64,000 nt of DNA from Mycolicibacterium fallax (GCF_010726955.1 NZ_AP022603.1:3038001-3102000), one strand, 5' to 3'; positions 53,118-62,955 are shown, numbered from the stretch's first letter. The notes: generated by a model from the letters alone, not told the origin. Numbers and translations: made by a program.

Positions 53118-53359
53118 GTTCCCGTGCCAGCGATGACGCCGGCGACGGTGGTGATCGGCAGGACGACCGCGCCGTGGCTGTAACCGTGAACGAACGCCGA
53201 AGTGGCGGCGTCGGCCAACTGGCTGCAGGCTGGCCCCGACGAGGGGGCAACTTCCAGTGCGATGACCAGGGCAACCGCCAGGCGCGACACCACCAACGTC
53301 CACAATTGGCCGCGGGACAAGTGGGCCAATGTCGGTCCAGCCGGATCGTCGGACGCCAT
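53111..53359 (-). CDS. Short membrane protein, possible MFS remnant
   Basis: About 82 residues from an internal ATG at 53359. One or two hydrophobic stretches; the end (AFVHGYSHGAVVLPITTVAGVIAG) recalls the last membrane helix of EmrB/QacA-type transporters. It may be a remnant of a lost exporter, or a small membrane protein in its own right. It overlaps the operator at 53107. Confidence 0.35.
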   Translation of the reverse strand: MASDDPAGPTLAHLSRGQLWTLVVSRLAVALVIALEVAPSSGPACSQLADAATSAFVHGYSHGAVVLPITTVAGVIAGTGTY

Positions 53360-53464
53360 CACACCCCTCGGCGAATAGATACCCACAGTTTCGCTGCGCT
53401 ACTCTTGGTACCATAATGCGGTGACCAGTTTCGTCGTTAGCAAGTCCTCTGAAATGGTGTTGCG

Positions 53465-54151
53465 GTGACTGCACCGTCCACGCCAATACCTGACGACGAC
53501 GAGATCGACCCCCGTCGCGTGCGGTCGCGGAACCGCCTGCTCGACGCCGCCGCCCACCTACTGAGCACCGGCGGGGTCGAAGCCGTCACCATCGACGCGG
53601 TCACCAAGGCCTCCAAAGTCGCCCGCACCACTCTCTACCGTCACTTCAACAGCTCCTCGCAACTGCTGGCCGCCACCTTCGAACGGCTGCTGCCCCAAGT
53701 CATCCCGCCGGCGCCGTCGACGGGGTCGCTGCGCGACCAACTCATCGAGTTGCTGAACCGTCAAGCATCCTTGTTCGCCGAAGCGCCCCTGCATGTCACG
53801 ACTCTGGCCTGGCTCGCCCTCGGACCAACCGCCAACAGCAGCGCCGGGGACGGCACAGACACCTCCGCCCCAACCGGAGCGCTGCGCACCCGCGTGATCG
53901 ATCAATACCGCCAACCGTTCGATGCCATCCTGCACAGCCTTCAGGCCCGCGAGGAACTCGACGACTTCGACGTCGAACTGGCCATGTGTCAACTCATCGG
54001 ACCACTTGTGTTCGCACGGATGACCGGACTGCGCAGCATCAATCGGGACGACTGCGAACACGTCGTTGACGACTTCCTCGCCGCCCACCAACGGGCACAC
54101 GAGGCCGCAACAGGCGGCCGCCCACAGCCACCGACGACGCCGCGCGGATGA
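53465..54151 (+). CDS. TetR/AcrR family regulator
   Basis: A 228-residue protein from GTG 53465. Standard N-terminal HTH (RNRLLDAAAHLLSTGGVEAV, then TKASKVARTTLYRHFNSSSQLL) and a ligand-binding C-terminal domain of about 150 residues. Intact, unlike the regulator next to mmpL. It stands alone, so its target may be the membrane remnant upstream or the mmpL operon. Confidence 0.85.
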   Translation: MTAPSTPIPDDDEIDPRRVRSRNRLLDAAAHLLSTGGVEAVTIDAVTKASKVARTTLYRHFNSSSQLLAATFERLLPQVIPPAPSTGSLRDQLIELLNRQASLFAEAPLHVTTLAWLALGPTANSSAGDGTDTSAPTGALRTRVIDQYRQPFDAILHSLQAREELDDFDVELAMCQLIGPLVFARMTGLRSINRDDCEHVVDDFLAAHQRAHEAATGGRPQPPTTPRG

Positions 54152-54428
54152 ACGTCAGCGGCTGCCCGTCATCAATGCACGTCGCGCCGAACAGACACGT
54201 CGAAGCCGGGATCGGGTTTGGCACGCGCCCAGATTGCCGGGACGGTAGCCATTGTTCGTCGGTTCGTACACATTTGGATGGGCGGTGCCGCCCCCGGGAT
54301 TCCAGAGGAAAGAACGCAGGCTCGATATACAGTTAGTCGACCAACGGGCTGGCCACCTGCGACGTCGACGGGGATCTTGCCCAGCGAGATGAAGACACCT
54401 CCAGCAGAGCGAAAAGCAATCGTGCACA

Positions 54429-55508
54429 TTAGCTTTCGCCTTCCTTGGTGAGCCCGGGAATAATGTCGCCCAGCCCGAAGCTGAGTGGCTTTTCGAGTTG
54501 GGCGTAGGTGCATGATCGCGGGTCACGGTCGGGACGCCATCGATTGAACTGGGCGGTATGGCGGAACCGTTCGCCCTCCATGTGGTCGTAGCGCACCTCG
54601 ACCACTCGCTCGGGTCGAAGCGGGACGAACGAGAGATCCTTGCCGGCATTCCAACGCGAGATTTCGTTCTTGCGCGGCGTGCGGTCACCGGCTTCGTGGG
54701 CGGCCCAGTTCCACGGGTGCCCATCGAAACTGGTTACCAGCGATTGCATTTCGCTGAACAACTGTCGCCGCTTGGCCATCGGGAACGCGCCGATGACGCC
54801 GACCGAGGCGAGGCTGCCGTGGTCGGTGTAGAGGCCGAGCAGCAGGGAGCCGATGGCCTCCGCGCTGGATTTGTGGACTCGGTAGCCGGCGATGACGCAG
54901 TCAGCGGTCCGCTGATGCTTGATCTTGAACATGACGCGCTTATCGGGCTGATAGGTCAGCGTCAACGGTTTAGCGACCACCCCGTCGAGGCCGGCCCCCT
55001 CGAACTCCTCGAACCACCGTCGGGCGGTCGTGGGATCGGTGGTGGCCGGTGTGACGTGAACCGAGGGCCCGGAGTCGGCCAACGTCGCGACGAGTGCTGC
55101 GCGTCGCTCGGTGAACGGTCTCCTGGTGTAGTCCTCATCGCCTAGGGCGAGTAGATCGAACGCTACGAAGGACGCGGGGGTCTGTTGGGCGAGCATCCGC
55201 ACTCGCGAATCGGCCGGGTGGATGCGTTGTTGCAGCGCCTCGAAGTCCAGGCCGTGGTCTGTGGCGATGATGATCTCGCCATCAATGACGCAGCGTTGCG
55301 GTAGTTCGGTTTTGATCGCTGTGACCAGTTCGGGGAAGTACCGGGTCAAAGGCCGCTCGTTACGGCTGCCCAGCTCGACCTCGTCGCCGTCGCGGAAGCA
55401 GATTGACCGGAAGCCATCCCACTTCGGTTCATAGGAGGCATCGGGAGGGATTGTCGGCACCGACTTGGCCAACATCGGTGAGACCGGTGGCATGACGGGA
55501 AGCTTCAT
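54429..55508 (-). CDS. ligC: Complete LigC-type ATP-dependent DNA ligase carried by the element
   Basis: A 359-residue protein from ATG 55508 (KLPVMPPVSPMLAKSVPTIP). Adenylation motif [10 protein letters not shown], then VIDGEII, FEEFEGAGLDGVVAK and FKIKH motifs, and the OB-fold part with RPERVVEVRYDHMEG. Same architecture as the split chromosomal ligC. It starts four bases after the stop of the large recombinase gene, so it is the third gene of the recombinase operon. It probably replaces the ligase function lost by the insertion. LigC acts in short-patch excision repair with PrimPolC, which is encoded just to the right. Confidence 0.9.
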   Translation of the reverse strand: MKLPVMPPVSPMLAKSVPTIPPDASYEPKWDGFRSICFRDGDEVELGSRNERPLTRYFPELVTAIKTELPQRCVIDGEIIIATDHGLDFEALQQRIHPADSRVRMLAQQTPASFVAFDLLALGDEDYTRRPFTERRAALVATLADSGPSVHVTPATTDPTTARRWFEEFEGAGLDGVVAKPLTLTYQPDKRVMFKIKHQRTADCVIAGYRVHKSSAEAIGSLLLGLYTDHGSLASVGVIGAFPMAKRRQLFSEMQSLVTSFDGHPWNWAAHEAGDRTPRKNEISRWNAGKDLSFVPLRPERVVEVRYDHMEGERFRHTAQFNRWRPDRDPRSCTYAQLEKPLSFGLGDIIPGLTKEGES

Positions 55509-55512
55509 CGCT

Positions 55513-58026
55513 TCATTGTGGTCCCTGCTCGGCGAACGGGTTAGTGCCGGTGGAAAGTAGTTGCTGAGCCTGGGATTGTCGGGTGCGCAAATGCTTAATG
55601 CTCTCTTCGAGGGCGGCAACCTCGCCCAGCCATGCGCGGTCCTTCGCTTCGGCGAGACGCTGTTCGGCGTTCTCGGTCATTTCGTTGATGCGGCCCAGCT
55701 GGGCGGGGTCGACGCGCAGGAATCGGCATCGCGTGCAGGCGTGCTCGTGCACGCACGCCGTGCCGTAAGGGCGGTGGCACTCACCCAGCGCCACCCGACG
55801 CAGCAGGAAGTGCTCTTCGAAATCGGCCCACTCGTCGTCGTCGGCAACCTTGGCCTCCTCGTATGGACGCAGTTGGCGGCGCCGCTCGATGAACGCCTGA
55901 TGGGCGATGATGAGGTGCTCGGGAAACACCGCGGTGTAACCGCGGGTGGTGTCGAGGTTGAGGTGGCCCAGCAGCGCAGCAGCGATGTGCAGTGGCAGGC
56001 CGTTGTTGACAGCGTCGGTGGCGAACAACCGGCGGAAGTCGTGCGGGGTGAAGTGAACCTGTTGACCGGCATCGGTGAGCCCGGCGACGCCGGCGAGGTG
56101 TATCAGGATTCGGCGGACGTAGTGCCGACCCAGCACTTCGTGGCGGATGCCCAGAGGGCGCGCAAACAGGTGCGGAAACGGTTCGCTGTGGACCTTGTCG
56201 TTGGTGTCGTAGGCGATCGACAGCGGCACGTGATCCTTGCCGGCCTTCGCGCGGCGCAGCACTTCCAGGAGCACCCCGACCAATTCTGGGGTCATCGGGA
56301 TGAGACGTTCGCAGTCGGTCTTGGACGGCACGATGTGCAGCAACGGCACCAGCGTGGCGGTGGTGGAAGCGGTGTAGTGCCGCAGCGACAACTGGGTCAG
56401 TTCGAGTAGCTCCTCGATGCGAATACCCGTGTGTCGCAATGTTTCCACGATCGCGTAGCCCCAGAACCCCTCCGCTTCGAGCGCGGTCACGTCGATGCGC
56501 GGGGCGCTACCACGGATCCAGGGCGGTCGCTGCTGTCCGGGTGCTAGGTGCACCCAGGTCCGCACTCGGGCGTCGCCGTCGCGCCGCAACGGTGGGCAAT
56601 ACCGCAGGAACGTGTAGCCCTCGACCACGAACTCCTGGTCGTGCGTGCAGTCCAGGGCTCGCTGTAGAAAGGTGGCGGTCCGGTCCTTGTGCGCGGTAGC
56701 CGCGGCCAGCAGTGCCGGCAACAGCGGCGTCAGCATGCGGGTGCGGTCCTGCATCGAGGCCTTCTGGCGGCGTTTCTGCTTCGCCGCGGCGCGACTGAGC
56801 TCCCGAGGTACCGGGCACGGCGCGACCCAGAAACCCCAGCGGACCGGGTCGTCGTGCGACCACTCGGCCAAGTCGCGGTACATCCCACGGATGGCGAACA
56901 GAATCGAGTGGACTTCGCGTCGCGGCCGGCCGTCGAGGGTCAGCGCCAACCGTTCCCGCCACGCCGTCACCACCTCGGCCGACAATGCGAGATTGGCTTG
57001 GTCGGGATTGATCTGCAGGATCTCCCACCAGAACAATCGGATCAAACGGTAAGCCAGGCCTTCCAGTGAGCTGTAGTCCATGCCGGGCTTGATCTCTTCG
57101 AGGTAATCGACGAGCAGGTTGCGCACCCCCGAGGCGGGGATGCCGTATCTGTCGACCAACGTCGCGGTGCTGTGCTGGCGTGTGTTGCCTCGCGCCGACC
57201 ATGTCGCCCGCAGAGTCGGTGCCTCCTCGGCCAGCGGGCCCAGGGCGACCAGAAGCTCCCAGATGAGGTGCTCTCGGCGCTGTCGTCCCGAGGTGCGCAC
57301 CACGTCGGCGTAGAAGAGTAGATCGTCGCCGCATAGCTGAGCGATGTCCTTGCCGGTGCGGATCATCACCCGCGCCAAGGCCTTTTCGGCGTCGTCCTGG
57401 TATTTGGGCACCGCGTCGCGGTAGGCGGGCAGCCCGCGCAATCGATCCAGGTCCGGCCCGCCGTCGCGGTCGAGGAATTTGCGGAGGGCCACCCGCTTCT
57501 GAGAGTCGAGCAGCCAACTGTAGGACGGCCGCAGCACTCGGGCCTGCAACAGCGCGTTGACCGCGCTGATCGTGGGTGACCAGTGGTCGTAGTGCGGCAA
57601 CGCATCATGCTCGAACCAGGTGCGTGGCGCGGCGTCGTAACCGCTGGCCAACCAACGCTGCTCCCACGTCTGCCCGGAATATTGAGCAAGCACACCGAGC
57701 ATCGCCCGGGTTCCCCTCACGATGGGCTGGCGCGCCCGGTGTGTCAGTGTCCGGTGATGCTCGGCCACGAAGTCGCACAGCTCGTCGGCGGTCAGTGACT
57801 GCATCATCGCGCCGCGCGCCCCGACTGGCAGCGGTGGGGGCGCGTGGTTGGCGTCATAGCCCCACAAGGGGCGCACCTGGCCGGCTGGGCCATAGCGGCT
57901 GTCTGCTGAAATCGCAGCCAGATGCGGTGAATCCGGCCGCGATAGCAGTTGGACCTTGGGGCTCATGGCGCGCCGCGTCGCGGCGGCCTGCTGACGTGCT
58001 GGTGACCGGGTGTCCTCGGTACTCAC
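55513..58026 (-). CDS. Large tyrosine recombinase (TnpB-like)
   Basis: An 837-residue protein. A long N-terminal half of unknown fold is followed by a tyrosine recombinase domain: Arg in HTGIRIEEL, HDFRRLF (HxxR), GHLNLDTTRGY with His and Tyr. A Cys/His cluster (GECHRPYGTAC, HEHACTRC) and a coiled coil (LAEAKDRAWLGEVAALEES) close it. It resembles Tn554 TnpB in layout but is longer (TnpB is 630 residues). Overlaps the upstream recombinase gene by four bases. Confidence 0.88.
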   Translation of the reverse strand: MSTEDTRSPARQQAAATRRAMSPKVQLLSRPDSPHLAAISADSRYGPAGQVRPLWGYDANHAPPPLPVGARGAMMQSLTADELCDFVAEHHRTLTHRARQPIVRGTRAMLGVLAQYSGQTWEQRWLASGYDAAPRTWFEHDALPHYDHWSPTISAVNALLQARVLRPSYSWLLDSQKRVALRKFLDRDGGPDLDRLRGLPAYRDAVPKYQDDAEKALARVMIRTGKDIAQLCGDDLLFYADVVRTSGRQRREHLIWELLVALGPLAEEAPTLRATWSARGNTRQHSTATLVDRYGIPASGVRNLLVDYLEEIKPGMDYSSLEGLAYRLIRLFWWEILQINPDQANLALSAEVVTAWRERLALTLDGRPRREVHSILFAIRGMYRDLAEWSHDDPVRWGFWVAPCPVPRELSRAAAKQKRRQKASMQDRTRMLTPLLPALLAAATAHKDRTATFLQRALDCTHDQEFVVEGYTFLRYCPPLRRDGDARVRTWVHLAPGQQRPPWIRGSAPRIDVTALEAEGFWGYAIVETLRHTGIRIEELLELTQLSLRHYTASTTATLVPLLHIVPSKTDCERLIPMTPELVGVLLEVLRRAKAGKDHVPLSIAYDTNDKVHSEPFPHLFARPLGIRHEVLGRHYVRRILIHLAGVAGLTDAGQQVHFTPHDFRRLFATDAVNNGLPLHIAAALLGHLNLDTTRGYTAVFPEHLIIAHQAFIERRRQLRPYEEAKVADDDEWADFEEHFLLRRVALGECHRPYGTACVHEHACTRCRFLRVDPAQLGRINEMTENAEQRLAEAKDRAWLGEVAALEESIKHLRTRQSQAQQLLSTGTNPFAEQGPQ

Positions 58027-59222
58027 TCCGGCAGGCCCAACAGTTCCCGGACCGCCGCGGCGTCGTAGGCAGGTTCGATCGTCGCTACGTTGGTCTTTGG
58101 CCGAGCGTAGTGCTCGAGCACTTTGCCGATCAGATCTTCCAGACGAGGCTGGGTGTAGATCTGTGTCGTCGTCACGCTGGCATGCCGCAAGACGGTCTGC
58201 ACATCGACCAGCGTGAACGCGGGGTCGGCTAGCATCCGCGCGGCGGCAGTGTGGCGGAAGTCGTGCAACGACCAGTTCGCACCCAAGCTAGCGTTGGCGC
58301 GGCGCAGCACCGCGCGCATCGCGTGATAGTTCAGCGGCGCCGGCTGAGAGCGTCGGGTCCACCACACCGGACCACCCGGCTCGATCGGGGGTTGCTCGGA
58401 CAGATACAGCGCCAGCCACACGAAGGAGTCCACTGAGGCCGGAACGGTTTCCCGCATGCGGCTGCCCTTGCTGGTGACCGTAATGGTGTAGCGGCCAGCA
58501 TCCAGATCGCCGTGACGCAAGCCCAACAACTCCGATGCCCGTACGCCCGAGGACAAGTAGAAGCTCACGAGCGCTCGATCGCGGTGGCTGCGCAGCGCGT
58601 TGAACAGCGATGCGGCAGCGTCATCGGGGATCGCTCGCCACACCGGCCGAGGGGTCTTCTGCCGATAGTTGGCGCGCCGGAAGATCGTGAAGTCTTCCAT
58701 CGGATTGTGGTGAGCATGCGGTCGACCACCGTTCCTGGCGCGTTGTGCGGGAACGGGATTGACAAGCGGACCCAGATCGGCGGCACAGGCGTGTTCGTAG
58801 AATCCGAACAACACCGACAGTTGATGGTTGATGGTGCGCGGCGCGTACTTGGTGGTCAATTCCGCCTTGCCGGTAACCGCGTTCACCGACCCCGGCGGTG
58901 GTCCGTCCGGACGTCGGCGCAGACGTTGCGGATTGGGCGCCTCTCGTAGGTGCTCGACGAAGGCGCGGACGTCTACGCGCTCTGCTCGCTCCCAACTGAT
59001 GAGGCGTTCATGCAGGAATCGGAACCACCGCAGAAGGTCGAACGCGTAACTTCGAATTGTGAGTGGACTGCAATCCGACGCCGCCAGTTCGCGAAGGTAT
59101 GACGTGGCCCCCAGATGTTCGGCATCGGGGAAGATCACCCGCCACGGCAACCCGCTCGGTGCCGACTCCACCCGACCCACCTCACCCATAACCGGATCCT
59201 CCGCCCGCCGCAGCCACGCCAT
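58023..59222 (-). CDS. Tyrosine recombinase (TnpA-like)
   Basis: A 399-residue protein. N-terminal SAM-like domain with TIRSYAFDLLRWFRFL, and catalytic residues in GVRASELLGLR, HDFRHTAAARM, and RHASVTTTQIYTQ (His and Tyr). It starts 31 bases inside the right end of the element and is the first gene of the operon TnpA-like, TnpB-like, LigC. Together the two recombinases should catalyse site-specific insertion and excision. Confidence 0.9.
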   Translation of the reverse strand: MAWLRRAEDPVMGEVGRVESAPSGLPWRVIFPDAEHLGATSYLRELAASDCSPLTIRSYAFDLLRWFRFLHERLISWERAERVDVRAFVEHLREAPNPQRLRRRPDGPPPGSVNAVTGKAELTTKYAPRTINHQLSVLFGFYEHACAADLGPLVNPVPAQRARNGGRPHAHHNPMEDFTIFRRANYRQKTPRPVWRAIPDDAAASLFNALRSHRDRALVSFYLSSGVRASELLGLRHGDLDAGRYTITVTSKGSRMRETVPASVDSFVWLALYLSEQPPIEPGGPVWWTRRSQPAPLNYHAMRAVLRRANASLGANWSLHDFRHTAAARMLADPAFTLVDVQTVLRHASVTTTQIYTQPRLEDLIGKVLEHYARPKTNVATIEPAYDAAAVRELLGLPE

Positions 59223-59253
59223 CGGAAGGCTCGCCGAAGTTCAGTCAACTAGA

Positions 59254-60189
59254 CGGGCGCTGGTGTTCCGCGACGGCGACGAGATCACCGTGCAGTCCCG
59301 CGCCGGCAAGGACCTCGGTCGCTACTTCCCGGAACTGCTCGACGCGCTGCGCACCGAGGTCGCCCCGCGCTGCGTGCTCGACGGCGAGATCGTCGTCCCG
59401 CGCCAGGTCGACGGCCGCACCCGGCTGGACTGGGATGCGCTGTCGGCCCGAATACACCCGGCGGACAGTCGAATTGCGCTGCTCGCCCGGGAAACCCCGG
59501 CGCATTTCATCGGATTCGACGCGCTGGCCGACGCCGACACCGCGCTGCTGGACCGCCCGCTGACCGACCGCAGGCAGGCGCTCGGCGCGCTGGTCACCGG
59601 CGGGCAGTGGTGCCACATCACCCGCAGCACCGACGATCCCGAGCTGGCGGCGCGCTGGCTGACCACCTTCGAGGGCGCCGGGCTCGACGGCGTCATCGCC
59701 AAGCGGCGCGGCGGCCACTACCTGCCCGGCAAGCGAGAGATGGTCAAGATCAAGCACGCCCGCGACGCCGACGTCGTCGCGATCGGCTACCGGGTGCACA
59801 AGTCCGGCGAGGGCGTCGGCTCGATTCTGCTTGGCCTCTACGACGACGGCGCGCTGCAGATGGTCGGCGGCGCGGCGTCGTTCAGCACCGCCGCCCGCGC
59901 CCAACTGATGGCCGAGCTCGAACCGCTGCGGCTGGCGCAGGACCTGGTGCGCGACGGCGAGCCGAGCAGGTGGAACTCCGCCGCCGACAAACGCTGGATC
60001 CCGATCCGCCCGGACCGCGTCGCCGAGGTCGGCTACGACCAGATGGAGGGCGCCGGGCCGGGCCGGCGGTTCCGGCACGCGGTGCGGTTCCGTCGCTGGC
60101 GGCCGGACCGCGACCCGCGCAGCTGCACCTTCGACCAGCTCGACGTGCCGGCCCGCTACGACCTGTCCGACGTACTGGAGGACCGATGA
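59254..60189 (+). pseudogene. ligC: 3' part of chromosomal ligC
   Basis: Continues the frame broken at 47219 (RALVFRDGDEITVQSRAGKDLGRYFPEL shortened here to RALVFRDGDE...). Retains VLDGEIV, FEGAGLDGVIAK, MVKIKH and the OB-fold segment RPDRVAEVGYDQMEG, but lacks the N-terminal adenylation lysine. About 312 of the 349 expected residues. The stop overlaps the PrimPolC start. It may still be translated from an internal start, but without the nucleophile it would be inactive. Confidence 0.88.
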
Positions 60190-61247
60190 GCCCAAAGCCC
60201 GCGCCCGAGGAACTCGACGTCGACGGCATCGCCGTGCGAATCACCAGCCGGGACAAGGTCTTTTTCCCCGACCTCGGCGCCGCGGGCAGCAAGGGCGCGC
60301 TGGTGGACTACTACCGCACCGTCGCGCTCGGACCGATGTTCGCGCCGCTGCGGGACCGGCCGACGCATCTGCAGCGCTTCCCCGACGGCATCGACGGCGA
60401 GGAGGTCTACCAGAAGCGGCTGCCGCCGCACCACCCCGACTACCTCGACAGCGTGCGGGTGACGTTCCCGTCCGGGCGCACCGCCGACGAACTGTGCATC
60501 ACCCACCCGGCCGCGATCGTCTGGGCGGCCCAGATGGGATCGGTGACGCTGCACCCGTGGCCGGTGCGCCGCGCCGACGTCGACCACCCCGACGAACTGC
60601 GCATCGACCTCGATCCGCAGCCGGGCACCGCGTTCCCGGAGGCCCGGGCCGTCGCGCTGGAGGTGCTCAAGCCGCTGCTCGACGAGCTCGGCCTGGTCGG
60701 CTATCCGAAGACCTCAGGCGGTCGCGGCATCCACGTCTACCTGCGGATCCGGCCGGACTGGGATTTCGTCGCGGTGCGCCGGGCGGCCATCGCGGTGGCC
60801 CGCGAATGCGCCCGCCGATCCCCGGAGCGGGTGACCGATTCGTGGTGGAAGGAAGACCGCGGCGCGCGGATCTTCGTCGACTTCAACCAGGCTGCCCGGG
60901 ACCGCACGATGGCCTCGCCGTACTCGGTGCGCAAGACCCGGATCGCCACCGTGTCGATGCCGCTGAGCTGGGCCGATCTCGCCGAGGCGGATCCCGACGA
61001 CTACACCCTGCCCACGGTGCCCGGGATCATCGCGGGGCGGCAGGACCCGTGGGCCGGGATGGAGGACGACCCGCAGTCGCTGGAACCGCTGCTGGCGCTG
61101 GCCGACGCCGACGCCGAGCGGGGCCTCGGTGACATGCCGTACCCGCCGAACTACCCGAAGATGCCGGGGGAGCCGCCGCGGGTGCAGCCGTCGAAGAAGG
61201 TCGCCGAGCACTGGGACGACCAGGGAAATCCCGTCGAGAAGCACTGA
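60186..61247 (+). CDS. LigD-type primase/polymerase (PrimPolC)
   Basis: A 353-residue protein of the archaeo-eukaryotic primase family. LRIDLDPQPG has the catalytic Asp pair, then TSGGRGIHVYL and the later DFNQAARDRTMASPYSVR. In M. tuberculosis and M. smegmatis the equivalent stand-alone polymerase is encoded beside LigC and fills short gaps with a preference for ribonucleotides. ATGA overlap with ligC confirms the original operon, now cut off from its promoter side by the 12-kb insertion. Confidence 0.9.
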   Translation: MSPKPAPEELDVDGIAVRITSRDKVFFPDLGAAGSKGALVDYYRTVALGPMFAPLRDRPTHLQRFPDGIDGEEVYQKRLPPHHPDYLDSVRVTFPSGRTADELCITHPAAIVWAAQMGSVTLHPWPVRRADVDHPDELRIDLDPQPGTAFPEARAVALEVLKPLLDELGLVGYPKTSGGRGIHVYLRIRPDWDFVAVRRAAIAVARECARRSPERVTDSWWKEDRGARIFVDFNQAARDRTMASPYSVRKTRIATVSMPLSWADLAEADPDDYTLPTVPGIIAGRQDPWAGMEDDPQSLEPLLALADADAERGLGDMPYPPNYPKMPGEPPRVQPSKKVAEHWDDQGNPVEKH

Positions 61248-61276
61248 CCGGCACCCGAGGACCTAGGGTGGTCCGG

Positions 61277-61795
61277 ATGAGCGGGGGAGTGCAGACGATT
61301 CGCAAGGTGCTGGCGGCGCTGGCCATCGTCGGGATGCTGGCCGGCGGGGTGGCAGCGGCGATCTACCTGGTCACATCCGGCGCCCAGCGCGCCGATCCGG
61401 TGGCGTCCACCCCGGAGAGCTTCGCCCCGACACCGACGATGCCCAAGCCCGATGAGTTCCTGGTCGGAGTGACGGTCACCGAGCACCATTGCGGCACCCC
61501 GACCACCTGCACCTACGTGTATTCGATCGCGCCGAACTATCACGGCGGGCATCCGCTGCCGGAGCGTGCCTTCACGGTGTTCTACGAGATCACCGGTGGT
61601 CATCAGCCGCAGCCGGGCAGCTTCACCGTCAGCGATGGGCAGGCCAAGATGTTCAAGGACGTCTCGGTCGACGGTCCGCCGGGCGCGCGGCTGGCCGCCC
61701 GGGTGCTTCGGGTGGAGCCGGTCGTCGGGCCCGTGCCGGCGCCGGAAAAGACCCCGGAGAAGGCGCCCGAGCCGGCCCCGGCTCCGGCTAACTGA
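61277..61795 (+). CDS. Secreted or membrane-anchored protein
   Basis: A 172-residue protein. One N-terminal hydrophobic helix (about residues 8-32), a domain of about 100 residues with one Cys pair (HHCGTPTTC), and a Pro/Ala/Glu-rich C-terminus. Unknown mycobacterial exported protein. Its stop overlaps the end of the convergent protease gene by a few bases. Confidence 0.7.
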   Translation: MSGGVQTIRKVLAALAIVGMLAGGVAAAIYLVTSGAQRADPVASTPESFAPTPTMPKPDEFLVGVTVTEHHCGTPTTCTYVYSIAPNYHGGHPLPERAFTVFYEITGGHQPQPGSFTVSDGQAKMFKDVSVDGPPGARLAARVLRVEPVVGPVPAPEKTPEKAPEPAPAPAN

Positions 61796-62861
61796 CCGGC
61801 CCGGAGATCACCGTGACGTCGGCGGTGCGGGCGGCGCCGGTGCGGTCCACCCAGTTCAGCGTGATGACGTCGCCGCCGTGGCGCTGGTCCAGCAGCCCGG
61901 TCAGGGTGTTGGCGGAGTCGATCGGGGTGCCGTCGATGGCGGTGAGCACATCACCGGGGACGATCCCGGCGCGCTCGGCCGGACCGTCGCGCATGATCGA
62001 GCGGATCGGCAGGCCGTTGGGCCGCGGGGGTCCGCCCGCGTCGATGCCGATGCCGAGCATCGCCGAGGGCCCGATGTGCACGTACGGGGAGCTCTCGGCG
62101 GCCCGGATCTGGCTGGCGATGCCCAGTGCCCGGTCGATCGGGATGGCGAAGCCCTGGCCGGCCGGGTCGGCGCCGCCGCCGATCCGGTAGGTGATGGTCG
62201 CGGCGGCGTTCATGCCGACGATCTGCCCGGCGGAGTTGACCAGCGCGCCGCCGGAGTCACCGGCCCGCAGGTTGGTCGAGGACTCGATCAGCCCGCCCAT
62301 CCGGTGCGAGGTGTGGGTGGTCTCATCCTCGACGTCGACGGCGCGATCCAGGCTGGTGATCTGGCCGACCTCGCGGGTCAGCGGATGCCCGGTGCCGTTG
62401 GCGTTGCCGATGGTCAGCACCGGTTCGCCGAGCACCAGCGACGCCGAGGAGCCCAGCGGCGCCATCGGCAGCCCGCCGGCGCCGCGCAGCTGCAGCACCG
62501 CGAGGTCGTTGGCGCGGGAGTAGCCGATGACGTCGGCGTCGAAAACCTGGCCGGTCGCGGCGCTGGTGGCGCGGATGGCGTTGGCGCCCTGCACGACGTG
62601 GTGGTTGGTCAGCACCACGCCTTCGGGGGACAGCACGATGCCGGTGCCGTTGCCGACCAGGCCCTGGAAGTTGTTGAGGGTGTCGATTTGCACCAGCCCG
62701 GGCTCCACCGCGGCGGCCAACGCGTTCGGATCCATCGGCGCGGCGGGGTCTGCGCCGGCGGTCGCCGGCGTCACCAGCAGGGCACCCAGCACGAGCAGGG
62801 GTGCGAGCAGGGCGGCCGACAGTCGTCCCACGGCGAAGCGGCGAAGGTGGTTCACGGGCAT
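61788..62861 (-). CDS. pepA: Secreted serine protease with PDZ domain (Mtb32A/PepA type)
   Basis: A 357-residue protein. Signal peptide (cleavage after AGA near residue 37), trypsin-like triad His88 in LTNHHVV, Asp119 in ANDLAVL and Ser203 in GDSGGALV, then a PDZ domain (about 265-350, RDGPAERAGIVPGDVLTAIDG, within 21 residues shortened as AGIVPGDVL). Closest in layout to Mtb32A/PepA (Rv0125) of M. tuberculosis. Acts in the cell wall or outside. Confidence 0.88.
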   Translation of the reverse strand: MPVNHLRRFAVGRLSAALLAPLLVLGALLVTPATAGADPAAPMDPNALAAAVEPGLVQIDTLNNFQGLVGNGTGIVLSPEGVVLTNHHVVQGANAIRATSAATGQVFDADVIGYSRANDLAVLQLRGAGGLPMAPLGSSASLVLGEPVLTIGNANGTGHPLTREVGQITSLDRAVDVEDETTHTSHRMGGLIESSTNLRAGDSGGALVNSAGQIVGMNAAATITYRIGGGADPAGQGFAIPIDRALGIASQIRAAESSPYVHIGPSAMLGIGIDAGGPPRPNGLPIRSIMRDGPAERAGIVPGDVLTAIDGTPIDSANTLTGLLDQRHGGDVITLNWVDRTGAARTADVTVISGPVS

Positions 62862-62955
62862 GTCTGTATCTCGGTCCCTGTGTCCTTGTCGTTACCGCGG
62901 CGTCGACGGGCTCTCATTGAGCCGCGCTGCGCCGGGTCCCCGGTTGGCCGACCGG

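Larger units (their letters stand above)
47220..59253. mobile_element. Tandem tyrosine-recombinase element inserted in ligC
   Basis: A 12-kb insertion that separates the 5' and 3' parts of ligC without loss of coding bases (TTCC at the left, CGGGCG at the right). It carries two overlapping tyrosine recombinase genes at its right end, a complete second ligC, MmpL, TetR genes and an IS256-type insertion. Its ends have short inverted boxes, TTCACTGAATTT (47220-47231) and TTGACTGAACTT (minus strand, 59248-59237). There is no obvious target duplication. The layout recalls Tn554, whose TnpA and TnpB also lie in tandem and which inserts site-specifically. Confidence 0.85.

Noticed and set aside
54152..54428. 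Possible small gene on the minus strand between tetR and the ligase
   Set aside because: The only longer frame (from about 54513) overlaps the end of the ligase gene, lacks a ribosome site and has no recognisable domain; I see nothing else in the gap.
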